Below, in pieces: positions 36,153-48,184 of a stretch of 64,000 nucleotides of DNA. Location of the stretch: assembly GCF_030704535.1 (NCBI RefSeq), contig NC_081821.1:9253001-9317000 (forward strand). The letters are read 5' to 3'. The DNA comes from Vitis vinifera (Eukaryota; Streptophyta; Magnoliopsida; Vitales; Vitaceae). The position numbers and the translations under genes were made by a program. The notes under the pieces were generated by a model. It worked only from the letters and a program-made list of their open reading frames with translations, was not told the DNA's origin and searched no databases. Positions within the stretch are counted from its first letter, which is position 1; the number at the start of each line of letters is the position of its first letter.

Positions 36153-36759
36153 TGTTGGATTTAAGGGTATGGAAACAAAAGATTAGCCCAAACGACACAA
36201 ACAAAGAACAAAATGAATAAAAAGAAAAACTTATCGGCTGAAGCGTGACAAACATTGTCCTTGAAATAGATGCACCCTCCTCGAAGATGAACTTGATGTA
36301 CTAGGGTACCAGTGGTCTACCTATAGGGTTCAACAATCAGATCTCGCCTTGGGTGCACTCTATAAGCGAGATGTGTATAACTCGGGTTTTTGAATAAATT
36401 CCTCCAAATAAATGTATGAAAATACTCCTTGAAAAACTCTCTGAAAAAATTGGTATTCATATATAGAGAGAGGGGTGGCCTGTTTTTATGGGCCACTAAC
36501 ATAATCCCAATGGGAATTTACTTGTAATTAGAAGATGACACAAAGGGGAAGGTGATTCTACTTATAAAATGAATGAGACTTCACTAGCACAATCCCAATA
36601 GGACTCTTCCCAAAAATATAACACTAATAGAATAAAATAAAATAAAAAATAATTCTTAATAGGATACTTCTCAAAAATATAAGACTCATAGAATAAAATA
36701 AAATAAATTAAAAATAATTCCTAAAAATAAAAATAGAAATTATATACACTCTTCCTACA
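36153..36759 (-). repeat. Copia 3' LTR
   Basis: 607 bp. It is the 3' LTR because the coding strand is minus. It contains the AATAAAATAAAATAA-type tracts and ACTCTTCCTACA end shared with 41204-41814. Confidence 0.9.
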
Positions 36760-37434
36760 ATCCCCCACAGAGAGTATACATAATTTTTTTTTCTTTTGAA
36801 AGAAAAAAGAATCCAATGCATCAGTACTGGTGCCCAAAAGCTATGAACCAGTCTTAGGACAAACAATATTGAATCACAAAACATGGTGAAAATAAATTTC
36901 TATGAACCAATTTTTTTTTTATGTAACTCAAGAGACTTTTATCCACATTGGTTTTCTCAACTACACTACGAGTTGTACAAAACGGGTTGACACAAATAGG
37001 TCATGCGCCCTGCCTGGATATTCATGAGAGCTCTAGAGAACCTACCTAAGTTCTCATAGGAAGCGGTCCCACCTCCACTCTCATATAGGTGAATCCATCA
37101 AGTATGTTCTGCGTTTAAACATACCATCCATAAGGAATATGGTATTCATTAAGAGTAAACACTCAACCTTAGTCAATGCAGAATATGCTATATCTACACC
37201 ATAGAGATGGGCTCTCATACAATTAGAGTTGATAGAGCACCTCTAGTTAACAAGTGATATGTTATTACCCATATAAACTTACTTCAAGGAATTTCCATTC
37301 TAATAGGTTGGGTTACCACCACTCTTGACTTCTGTAATATACATAAGTCCCATCCCGCTCGATGTTTCTTCCACTAGTTTCTTATTTAGTGGTTTGGTCA
37401 AAGGATCGACCAAATTCAACTCTAATCTCACAAA

Positions 37435-40400
37435 TTATAGGGATATAACTTCTGTTTCAAGCAGTTGCCGCACAATATTTTGCCTTAGGCATACATGCCT
37501 GTTCTTCCCATTAAATATTTTACTCTTAGTCTTAGCAATTGCAACTTGGCTATCACAACGTATAAAGATAGACGAGACTGGTCTCGTCCATAAAGGGATA
37601 TCTGCTAATAGGTTTCTAAGCCACTCAGCCTGAGAACTTGTCTTTTCTAAGGCAATAAACTCAGCCTCCATAGTATATCAAGTAATGCAAATTTGCTTGG
37701 TAGACTTCTAAGAAACTGCACTCCCACCAAGAATGAAAACATATCCACTAGTGGATTTCATCTCATCTGAATCCGAGATCCAATTTGCATCACTAAATCC
37801 TTCAAGGACACTTGGAAATCCACTAAAGCATAAACCATCGTTAATGGTGCCTCTTAAATACTTAAAGACTCTATGAACAACAGTCCAATGGACCTGATTA
37901 GGACTTTGGGTGTATTGACTCAATCTACCTACTACATAAGCAATGTTAGGTCTAGTACAGTTCATTAAGTACATTAGGCTCCCTATGATCTGAGCATACT
38001 CTATTTGGGCAACACTATGTTTTCTATTTTTCTTCAGCTGTGTGTTGGGATCATAAGAAGTTGACATTGGTTTACAATCAAAGTGTTCAAACTTCCTTAG
38101 GATCTTTTCAACATAGTGTTCTTGAGAAAGTTTAAGCCCATTAGGTGTTCTAGTTTTTTTAATTCCTATAATCACCTCTGTCTCTCCTAGTTTTTTCATA
38201 TCAAACTTAGAACCTAGGAATTTCTTGGTCTCACACACAACCTCTAAGTTAGTTCCAAAGATCAGCATGTCATCAACATAAAGGTAGAGGACTACACATG
38301 TGTTATCCTCATACTTGCTGTAGATACACTTATCAACATAATTAATGGAATATCCATTAGTTACTAACATATGATCAAACTTGTTGTGTCACTGTTTGGG
38401 AGCTTGTTTTAACCCATATAGTGATTTAACCAACTTACACACTTTTTTCTCCTTCCCTGGAACTACACAACTCTCAGGTTGATCCATATAAATTTCCTCT
38501 TCCAAATCCCCATTCAAGAATGTGGTTTTGACATCCATTTGGTGTATCACCAAATTATGAATGGAAGCTAAAGCAATCAATACTCTAATTGATGCTATTT
38601 TAGTCACAGGGGCAAATGTGTCAAAATAATCTACATCATTCCTTTGTTTAAAGCCTTTGGCAACTAAACGAGCTTTATACTTCTCTATGGACCCATCTTG
38701 TTTTAACTTTCTTTTAAAGATCCACTTACAACCAATAGTCTTTGCACCAAAAAGTAAATCTACTAACTCCCATGTATGGTTATACATTATTGATTCGATT
38801 TCACTATTAATGACCTCCTTCCAGAATGGTGCATTAGGAGAAGTTATAGCTTCTTTGTAGGATCTAGGGTCCTCATCTATTAAGAGGTGTAGAAACCATC
38901 TCCAAGGTTTGTTTCTTTTCTATCTCTTTTACTCTTTCTAGGTTCAAATTCAAAAGGTTCAATAGTATTGTCTCTACTTATTTTCTGAACTTGTTGTTCA
39001 CCATTTAGTTTCATAGGAAATATGTTTTCAAAGAAATCTGATTTTTTTGTTTCTATTATAGTATTGACATCTACAAGATTGTTTTCTGACTTAGTAACAA
39101 GAAACCTATATGTTGCACTATTCTCAGCATAGCCAATGAACATTGCATCAAAGGTTTTCAGACATAGTTTTTGTCTTTTTGGTTTAGGGAGAAGAATTTT
39201 AGCTAAACACCCCCACACTTTCAGGTATGCTATATTAGGTGCATAACCCTTCCACAACTCATAATGAGTTTTACCAATTTTCTTGTAAGGTATTCTATTT
39301 TGAATATGACATGCAAATAGGATAGCTTCCCCCCACAATTTCAAGGGTGCTCTTAAACTTACTAACATTGCATTCATCATTTCTTTTAAGGTCCTATTTT
39401 TCATTTATGCTATTCCATTAGACTCAAAGGAATAAGGAGTAGTAGTTTCATGAATGATCCCATGATCTTCACAAAAAGAATTAAAGGGGTTGGACTCATA
39501 CTCTCCTCCCCTATCAGTGCTAAGCATTTTAATTTTCTTACTTAGTTGATTTTCCACTTCATTTTTGTACTTGATGAAAACATATCTTGCTTCATCTTTG
39601 TTTCTCAAAATATATACCCTTGTATACCTTGAGTAGTCATCTATGAAAGTTATGTAGAATCGTTTACCACCTCTAGTCATTGTATTTTTTAGGTTTCATA
39701 AGTCACTATGTATTAAACTTAGTAGATCTGATTCTCTTTCAACTGATTTACAAGATTTCTTTGTGGTTTTAGATTCTACACAAGATTCACATTTTCCATG
39801 GTTTTCTAAGGATAGTTTAGGGATCAAACTCAATTCAATCATTTTCTTTATATAAGAAAAGTTCACATATCCTAGTCTACCATGCCAAATATCACAAGAA
39901 TCAACTATGTAAGCAGAAGAAGAAGATGCATTATTATTGATAATATCATAAACATTCAACATAAATAAACCCTGATTACAATAGCCCTTTCCCACAAATG
40001 CATCATTCTTGGTTAAAACTATTTTATCAGAGTCAAACAAGATCCTCACTCCTACTTTTTCAAGCAGAGATACTGACACCAAGTTCCAACGGATATCTGT
40101 CACATGAAGAACATAACAAAGGACAAACACTTTTCCAGAGGTTAGCTTGAGGAGAACTTTCCCTTTACCAATCACTAGAGTAGATCTAGAATCACCCATG
40201 AACACTTGTTCCTCTCATTCTTTTACAGTGGTTTAGGAAGTAAATGCACCTTTATTCCCACAAATGTGCCTGGTAGCCCCAAAGTTTACCACCTAGTCCT
40301 TCATATTGGTGACCATGCTCACCTTAGAGGAGATTACTGTTGTGATAACCTCTATCTCTGCTAGATTTGCCTTTGAATTTGACTTCTTAGTTCTCTTCTT

Positions 40401-41140
40401 GTGGCGACATTGAGCTACATGGTGTCCAGACTTGCCACAGACAAAGCAATTACCCCATTTTTTAATAGTTGAGTTCTAGACCTTGTTTGATGCATTGGGC
40501 TTGGTCTTAGAGTTTTGTTTCCTGGACCTATTATTTTTTGGTTTAGATTTTTCTTCTACTACATTAGCTTTAGAAGACAATTCCTTAGATTTCTCAATAT
40601 TGTCCCTATTTCGGTTTTGTTCCTCAATCCTAATATGGATCATGACATCCTCTAAGGACATCTGTTTCCTTTTATGTTTCATGTTGTTTTTATAGTCTTT
40701 CTAAGACTCTAGAAGGGTCTCTACTAAATAACCAGTCATAAAAGGTCCGGGTAATTTAATGTCTTCAATAGCTAAGTCATTAATCAACAAGTCGTAGTCA
40801 TGAATTTAAGATGATACATCTCTAACCTCAGTCATTTGAAAATTTCTAAAATTCCTTATGGCATATTTCTGAGTTCCTGCATTTTCCAAAATATATTTTT
40901 TATTCATTGCATCCCAAATTTCTTTTGCAACTTTAAATTGACAATAAATATAAAAAATTTCATTAGAAAGGGTACTCAAAATAGCATGCCTAACTTGTTT
41001 ATTTCCAATTTCCTAGGTTGGTAACAGATGAGAACCATCTTCTGGTTTTGGGTCGGTCAAAATGTGTCCCGAGTTCACTACATCGATTGCAGAGAAAACC
41101 CTTTCCAGTCATCTATTTAAGAATGTCCCATTAAAGGGAT
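37435..41140 (-). pseudogene. Copia gag-pol polyprotein, multiply interrupted
   Basis: In minus-strand order: a gag (UBN2-like) part about 41130-40480; a CCHC zinc knuckle CFVCGKSGHHVAQC near 40450-40409; a protease with VVNFGATRH near 40290-40270, where the family DSGA active site reads NFGA; GAG-pre-integrase (IWHGRLGYVNFSYIKK.. CESC) about 39900-39770; and the integrase core (DYSRYTRVYIL, LSTDRGGEYESN). The position of the catalytic Glu before ..KNRTL is a TAA stop (39405-39407). RT follows with WIFKRKLKQDGS, VAKGFKQ and LYLYVDDMLIFGT (38300 region), then RNase H (FSDANWISDSDEMKSTSGY; MEAEFIALEKTSSQAEWL). Several stops sit where Trp is expected. It is clearly inactive. Confidence 0.9.
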
Positions 41141-41203
41141 CAATTTTAGAGGTGTTAGGACGTGTGAAACTAAGGAAGCTTCCATTTGGATATATTTCAA
41201 GAT

Positions 41204-41814
41204 TGTTGGATTTAGGGGTATGGAAACAAAAGACTAGCCCAAAAGACACAAACAAATAACAGAATGAATAAAAAGAAAAACTTATTGGCTGAGGCGTGAC
41301 AAGCATTGTCTTTGAAATAGATCCACCCTCCTCGAAGACAAATTCGGTGCACTAGGGTACCTCCAGGATTCAACAGCTAGATCTCGCCTTGTGTGCACTC
41401 TGTAAGCAAGATGTGTACAACTCGGGTTTTTGAATAAATTCCTCCAAATAGATGTATGAAAATACTCCCTGAGAAACTCTCTGAAAAAATTGGTATTCAT
41501 ATATAAAGAGAGAGGTGACATGCTTTTATAGGCCACTAACACAGTCTCAATGGGAATTTACTTGTAATTAGAAGATGACACAAAGTGGAAGGTGATTCTA
41601 CTTATAAAAGAAATGAGACTCCACTAGCACAATCCCAATAAGACTCTTCCTAAAAATATAACACTAATAGAATAGAATAAAATAAAATAAAATAAAATAA
41701 AAAATAATTCTCAATAGAACACTTCCCAAAAATATAAGACTCATAGAATAAAATAAAATAAATTAAAAATAATTCCTAAAAATAAAAATGAAAATTATTT
41801 ACACTCTTCCTACA
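41204..41814 (-). repeat. Copia 5' LTR
   Basis: 611 bp. On the minus strand it begins TGTAGGAAGAGTG and ends CCAACA at 41204. The gag-type reading frame is open back into the LTR (to 41306), and only some 20-70 bp separate LTR and first gag-like residues. No standard Met-tRNA primer site (TGGTATCAGAGC) is seen next to it. Confidence 0.9.
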
Positions 41815-42660
41815 AGATTTACGACAAATCATGAGGCTATCAATTATCATGATTCACCAAATTACTATGTTGCATGGATTCTTAACTTTGAGAGGATATC
41901 GAGCTTGCGTCAAAGTCAATACGAGGTTTTGACCTATGAGTGAGTCCTTAAGGTGGTCATACATCCCTATAGATTGAGTCACTTTTGATGAAGACTAGTG
42001 GTAACATGAAATCTTAATAGAAACACTATAATATCTCATGGAAGTGAGATAATGTGTTTTCTTGGGTGATCTAAAGGACATACAATTTAAAAAACTATAA
42101 CCACAACATTTCTTTATTGGAAATTTGACATTGGTCATTGGAGTTAGTGTATGTCAATTGATCACATAATAAGTGAGATCTACAACTCAAGGATTGTATA
42201 GGTAATTTTGATAGGTGATAACATTATCTTGTTAGATTATAGACATCAATTTATGAGGAGTTTAACTACAATGAATAAAAATTAGAGTCTAGTTAATTCT
42301 TTGTAGTGTGATGTTAAATCAACTTCAAAATTTGATTTCGAAGGAACAGGTACTGTCCTATGGGTCCCAATGGTACCCGTTTGAACTCATATACCTTAAT
42401 GATATAGTTTATGAGGGTTGAATAAGCTCTAAGTTCTCTTATGTACATAAAGGTATTTTGATAATTACATAAAGTTGTACAAGGTCAATGAATGACATAT
42501 TTGAATTAGGTTAAATGATTAATTAGATAGTCATATTGGATTAGATTAAGTGATCCAAATCCATGTAAGCTTAAGTTAAGTTACTTAAGCCCAATGGGAA
42601 CCCTATAAATATCCCGTTAGAGGTTAGGGTTCCTATTAGTCGTCTTCCTATTTAAAAAGA

Positions 42661-44280
42661 TTATATATATATTAACCCTATAAAAAGATTATATATTATA
42701 ACCATGCGTCTTGATGTGAACACATTGAATTTAAATGTATGATGAAGTCTCTAAAATTGCTTAGCAAATTAAAAAATTCAAACCATTCTAAAGCTTTAAA
42801 TAATAAAACCATTCTAGCAATGAAAATGCGTTATTGATGCCTAAATTGATATTTTGAATTATTCCATTATTTGAATAATATTTTTTTTCTCAAAATCAAA
42901 TGTTAGATTTTTTTTTTTCAATACTTTCTTGAAACCAAATATAGTCTACACCATTAACACACCATGATTAATGCAAAATAGTAAGGAAAAAATGAAAAAG
43001 TTTTAGTAATTAGAAATTAATAATAGGTAATATACTAAGAAAACATTTGTTTTTTTAGCTTTTTGTTTAAAATAATTTGTTTTCAAACTTTTAAGTTATT
43101 TATTTTTCTATTTTTTCATGACTTATTATAAACTTTTTGTTGAATTTAAAAAAAAACAAAATATTTGCCTTTTTCTAACTGAAAATATTAACATGTTGGT
43201 TTTTTTTTTAATGTTTAATAGAAATAAAGTATTAATTTTTTTTTTTGATAAATACTATTAAACATTAAAGTTCTATTTAGAAGGAAGTAATAATAATAAT
43301 AATAATAAACACCACATAAGTGATATATGATAGGAAATAAAAAATAAATAAATTCTTAAAAGGATTATGTGAATGCATTTTTAGTATTGAAAGAAGAAAA
43401 TAATCATAAAAATTAATGATAATAATAAATGACATAATAAAAAGATTCAATGGTGAAAACAATGACAAATTAATTATTAAAAAAAGGTGTTGAATATAAG
43501 GTATGATTAAAAGAAAAAAGAAATAAGGTTTTAAATACGAAATACTTTGGATATTATATTAAATAGATAAGACATTATAAGATAGTATATATAATAAAAT
43601 ATATTACCTAATACTTATATTTAATTTGTAAAATAAATAAAAAGTGAAATATTATATATAATATTTACTATTAAAAAACTATGAAATTTCTCTTAAAATT
43701 TCATATATATAATATTTACATATATTAATATTATTTTATAATTCTTCTTTTAAACCGCAAAGTTAATTTTTTTAATCAAAATTTTTAATTTTAAAAAATT
43801 GATAAAAAAAAAATTAGAATTTGAAGATTATAATTTAAAAAGGTGGTGAATAGGAAGAAATGTTAAATATGGAAGAAGTAAATGTATGTTTGGATATAAA
43901 AGGAAAAAAATAGGAATATGAGAATAATATTTTAGGTAAAAAAAATTATGTAAACTCCTTACAAATAATTTTTCTAGAAATATTTGGTTAAATTGGATAC
44001 AATAATTTTTAAATTATGAATTTAAATTTTCTTATATTTTCTTTAAAATAATTCATTTTTAACATAAATATCATTGATCATTTTAATTATTTATATATAT
44101 ATATTTTAAACAAAAAATTATTTTTATAAGAAAATAATGAGCATATTTTTGTCAAAATGAGATAAAAAAAGAAAAAAAGATTAAATTTTAAATTTTGGGT
44201 TTTTATTACTCTTCTAATCAAATAACTCTTTTATCTAAAGGCCACATAAAAAAATTTTAATTTAAAAGCCATTAAAAATT
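42661..44280. other. AT-rich intergenic DNA with possible MITE scraps
   Basis: No coding sequence. Segments near 42880-42945 and 43860-44060 resemble the AT-rich interiors and TTGGAT/CCAAAT ends of MITEs such as the one at 34516, but without definable inverted repeats. An (ATA)n tract lies at 43290-43310. Confidence 0.4.
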
Positions 44281-44299
44281 GAGTCTATTTTTATTTATT

Positions 44300-44448
44300 T
44301 ATTTTTTAAAAATAAAAATCCAACAAAAAGGCTTGGCTGGCAGCGTGTTACTGGTTTTCCAAAAGACAGAGCACATGCCCAAAACAAATTTGGTTTAAGC
44401 TTGGTTTCGGTTGGGTGAATTGTAATACAGAAGAAGAAGAAGAAGAAG
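44300..44448 (+). promoter_or_regulatory. Upstream region of the HIG1 gene, conserved in the duplicate
   Basis: The block CCAAAACAAATTTGGTTTAAGCTTGG.. through GGGTGAATTGTAATACAG (about 44376-44430) is matched at about 51030-51090 upstream of the HIG1 pseudogene copy. It therefore belongs to the ancestral WAT1-HIG1 divergent promoter and 5' UTR. A (GAA)n run leads directly into the ATG. Confidence 0.55.
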
Positions 44449-46575
44449 ATGAGTACGTCGGAACCCCATATGGAGAATTTATTGAATCAGAAGAAGCGTA
44501 TCAAGAACCCTCTCGTTCCCGTTGGTACTTAAGACTACCCACCTCACCTTGTATAAAATTTTCCATCTTGAAGCTTTTTGGTGAATTTATTTGTTGGTTT
44601 CTGTTCAATTTTATGCATTTCTTGGAAATTGATGGCTTCTGGAAATTAGGTTTCATTTTGAGAATAGAAATGGGTGTTGAATGAGCTTCAATTCGAGTAT
44701 GCCCATATGCTGGTTTTGAGTTGATTTGATACATTTCTTGGAAATTTAGGTCATTTTGTTTTATCAAATTGGGTTTTGTTTGAAAGAAGGGAATGTGAAT
44801 TGATGAACTTTAATTCAAGTGTGCCCATATGCTGGTTTCTGTGGAATTGGTCCTTTCTTGCAAAATTATACTCCATTTATGGTATCATCAAATTAGGCTT
44901 TCTCTTTGAAAAAAGAAATGGAAAATTGGATGAAGCTCAATCCAAGTGTGCCCATATGGTGAATATTTTGATTATTTTTGTAGGTCATATGAGATGATGT
45001 TTTAGGGTCCCAAATCACATAATCTATTTATGCTCTGTTTGGAGTTTGGAAAGGAAAATGTTATTCAAAATACTTCGTCTCTATCATGTTTGCAGCACAT
45101 AAATGTTCTCGTTTTATTTGATGACAATTCTACACTTTTCCTCAAGACAAATGGAGGGTTGTTTCATGTCTCTTGGCTCATCCATGGTTAATAATATGCA
45201 CCCTTGCTAAAGACACATAGATTCAGTTCTGTTCCTGTTGTGTTCTCTGCAGACAAAAATTAAGTTCTTTTAGATTTTGATGAGCGAATTTATTGGAATT
45301 GACATACAAAGATGGAAAATTTTGCTCATTGTTTGTGTTTGTTACATGTGCAAATGATACTCTTGTTTAAAAATTGGTTTTTGCATATAGGATGAATTTT
45401 TTTGTTAGATCATATGTCATGTTCTCTATATTGACAAACTTGGCCAAAATTTTCTATTCAGTTTTCCCCTTGTTCTCTTTCCCTCTATTTTAGTAGAAAA
45501 ACTTTTGTAAGAGTTGGGAATAAAAGTGAAAATTTTCACTGATATTGTTTTGGCTGAAGAAGTAAACATATCCAGCATGAAGTTGCAATATACATCAGCG
45601 TCACCATAGCTGATGCAACTCATGGTGATTTCTCCTTAACTACTATATATATATATATAAAAGGAGTCCTAAAGAAGTATTATTTTCTAGAGGTGGCAGG
45701 ATTTAATCTGGTCCTGCTGTAAGCAGCCCAAACCCTTTAAACAAATAAGTTTCAGTTAACCCATATAATAAACAGGTTGAGTTTCGGTCACTTGAATCCA
45801 AGCCAATTATAAATGCCCTGGAGTTGGGGCTAGGTCCCTAATTTAGCCTATCTAGAACCAACCTAGTTTGTATTTCTTTTTAAAAAGTTCATACATTTTA
45901 TTGAATTGTTAGGTTTCAGGTTGAGCATTTCTTGATTTGACCTCATTCCAGTATAACATCCAATTAAACGTTATCCATTTCTAGCTCTGTTATATTTTGA
46001 TATTATTAATGACTCTTCTTTCAGCATCTTGACTATTTACAAATCAGTTATATCTCCGTGTAATACTTGTTTCATACTTCTTTTGGCTTGTGGAGTTCCT
46101 GCAATCTGCTTTTAGATCATCATCTCTCAATTTATGTATTATCATATTTTTATATTTTTAGTTACTTATCCATTTACTGTATAGGTTATGTAACATTATC
46201 CTTGTCCGTTGCATTTTAGCTGTTGCCAAAGATATGTTTTCCTTCACCTTTCTGGAATAAAATACACAGATACTGAATTCCATTGTAGCTGTTGCACTTT
46301 ACCTTATTCTTGGATTACAGACTCTGATTCTTCTATTTCTTTTAATTATCTTTGGTGAATCAAATTTCTGTTCAGAACTCAATTTCAGTTTACTTGATGG
46401 TTGCAATTTTTCAGGTGCACTTATGACTGCAGGAGTGCTGACAGCTGGCCTAGTTAGTTTCAGACAAGGGAATTCTCGGTTAGGTCAGCTTCTCATGAGA
46501 GCCCGTGTGGTTGTCCAAGGTGCTACAGTTGCACTCATGGTTGGCACTGCTTACTATTATGGGGAAAAGATGTAA
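44449..46575 (+). CDS. HIG1-domain (hypoxia-induced/HIGD, Rcf1-like) mitochondrial protein, two exons
   Basis: Exon 1 is 44449-44524 and exon 2 is 46415-46575, phase 1 at the junction, for 78 residues in total. The start MSTSEPHMENLLNQ is chosen because this frame alone splices in frame into exon 2. Exon 2 encodes GALMTAGVLTAGLVSF (membrane segment 1), the HIG1 signature QLLMRARVVVQ (fits QX3RXRX3Q), and GATVALMVGTAYYYGEKM (membrane segment 2), then TAA. HIG1 proteins are small two-span inner-membrane proteins that assist assembly of cytochrome c oxidase and respiratory supercomplexes; the length and topology fit. Intron 1 (1.9 kb) holds about three tandem 125-bp units. A broken duplicate lies at 51106-63082, so this is the functional copy. 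Confidence 0.92.
44585..44960. repeat. About three tandem 125-bp units in HIG1 intron 1
   Basis: Units share TTGGTTTCTGTT, ATTTCTTGGAAATT, ATTAGGTTT, GAATGAGCTTCAATTCGAG and GTATGCCCATATG. GCCCATATG occurs at 44701, 44823 and 44950 (periods 122 and 127 bp). The HIG1 pseudogene intron has a shorter version (about 51240-51430), so the duplication predates or accompanies the gene duplication. Confidence 0.75.
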
Positions 46576-47299
46576 TGGTTGTGGGCAGTTGAGATAACGA
46601 CTGTAAAAATGTTCTCCTGTTTCTTTTTTGGTCTTGCTCCATTATTTAATAGGTGGCTCTTAGATGGTAAAGTATCATACTCCTTATCAGGAAATTTGGA
46701 TGTGACTTTTGCAACTTCATTTTAAGCAAATGTTTATTGCGCCTGTTGGAGCTCCAAACACCCATGCATATTTATTTGCTTTAATCCCATTGTTTTGCTA
46801 TGGAAACGAAGATAGAATGAAGCAGAGTTTAAAAGGTACTGTGTACCAGGATTGATTGGTATGGATAAGAGTCCTTATTGTTATACTCCAACATATAGAT
46901 CTTATTGTTCTGCTGAATAAATTGCTTGCTTTCTTGTTACTCTGGATATGCTCTTGTCCTTTATTTAAAGAAATACGAAGAAACATTGTTCTCTCAAATA
47001 TGGGATTTCCTTTAGCAGGTCCAATTGTGCATGCTTTTACCATGATATTCAAGGATGATTGTTAAACTTTTGTTTTAGACTGCTAACGATGCTCTGGTTA
47101 CCAGCAGAACCTTCATTCATAAGGCTGTAAATATGTTTGAGATGCCTTGTATAAAGTAGGTCAGTGATGATCGGTGCTGGTTGTGTTTGTGAAATGTATT
47201 GGATATTAAGTTCAAATTGTGATAGATGCTTACTATCTATCTACACAGGCACATAAATCTTCTTCTTCTTCTTTTTTCATGGCATTTCAAATGCGCCTA

Positions 47300-48153
47300 C
47301 TTTGTTTCTTTCATTTGATGGGATATTAAGAAAAGAAGGATTTATGTGTTCCAAGCATTATAGGAAACAAAATGATAGTCTCCTCTGTGTGATGTCCAAA
47401 TGAGGAATGTCTCGGGCCTCCTGAACATTAGGTGGTTTTCCAGTTTACAAATACTCCTACAGGTGCAGGTTTGGCCTGATTGGGTTCTTTTTTTTGGTTG
47501 TGCCTGAGCACTGGAAATCTAGAACTCGAACCTAGCTCTACCGGGTGATGCTTGGTAGGAACTAAGTTTGTGATTCTCTAATGTGAATGAAGTTATACAA
47601 GCTGTTATTCATATTCTCTAGGAATGTTACACAATCATATTTTCCAATATTAATTGAACCTTAAGATATCTATGTTTCATTTTGATTGTTTAGCCATTTT
47701 GAATTCCAAGTTTTCATGTGACTTTTTGATACACATAGATGTTGACATTGTTGGGATATATGTCCCCTAATGTGGCAACCAGCATCCTGAGATGATGACA
47801 GTAAATCTTTCTGGGTAAAGATCCATCAGAAAATGCCAAACCATGGAGGTTCATTCGAATATGGAGGAGAGAGTGACATTGCGGTGACACATCAAGACTA
47901 AAGTGAGTTGTCTTGTGTCAGAAACCATCCATTGTTCTGATGACCCACATCCACCATTGAATGAGGCTTAATTGAAGTTGAAGACCTGATCTTCCAACAG
48001 GAATAGGAGAAGAAAATCATGTGAAACTGTTAAGTTTGACGCCCACCATACAGCTGGCTCAATGAACCTGATCTCTCTAGGCCAGGCAGAGGAGAAAATC
48101 TCTCAATTCAAATGGTGTTGGACCACAGAAAATCATGTAAAACTTTAACTTTC

Positions 48154-48184
<31 letters not shown>

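Larger units (their letters stand above)
36153..41814 (-). mobile_element. Full-length Ty1/copia LTR retrotransposon (minus), inactive
   Basis: LTRs lie at 36153-36759 and 41204-41814, both TG..CA with TGTTGG/TGTAGG-type ends. The target duplication is AGATT at 36148-36152 and 41815-41819. Coding order on the minus strand is gag, protease, integrase, RT, RNase H, which defines Copia. A purine-rich tract (CTCTGTGGGGGAT on the minus strand) lies directly next to the 3' LTR (36760-36772). The two LTRs differ by several dozen substitutions and small indels, so the insertion is not recent. Many in-frame stops exclude autonomous activity. Confidence 0.93.
35790..42660 (+). mobile_element. Family-A LTR-like copy F, split by a Copia element
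   Basis: 35790-36152 carries the family-A 5' part (AAAGCACGATATGATGCAAC.., CCCATGGTGAGTATATTAG). 41815 onward continues exactly where it stopped, with ACGACAAATCATGAGG, then ATATCTCATGGAAGTGAGA, TTGATCACATAATAAG and the TATA-like CCTATAAATATCCC near 42603. Removing 36153-41814 and one AGATT restores GGATAAGATTTACGAC, matching copy B at about 3570. Total without the insert is about 1.2 kb. The 5' terminal TGTTGG is degraded and the 3' end approximate. Confidence 0.78.

Noticed and set aside
44415..44684. 89-codon open frame starting at 44415
   Set aside because: It overlaps HIG1 exon 1 in the wrong frame and reads through the donor into intron 1.
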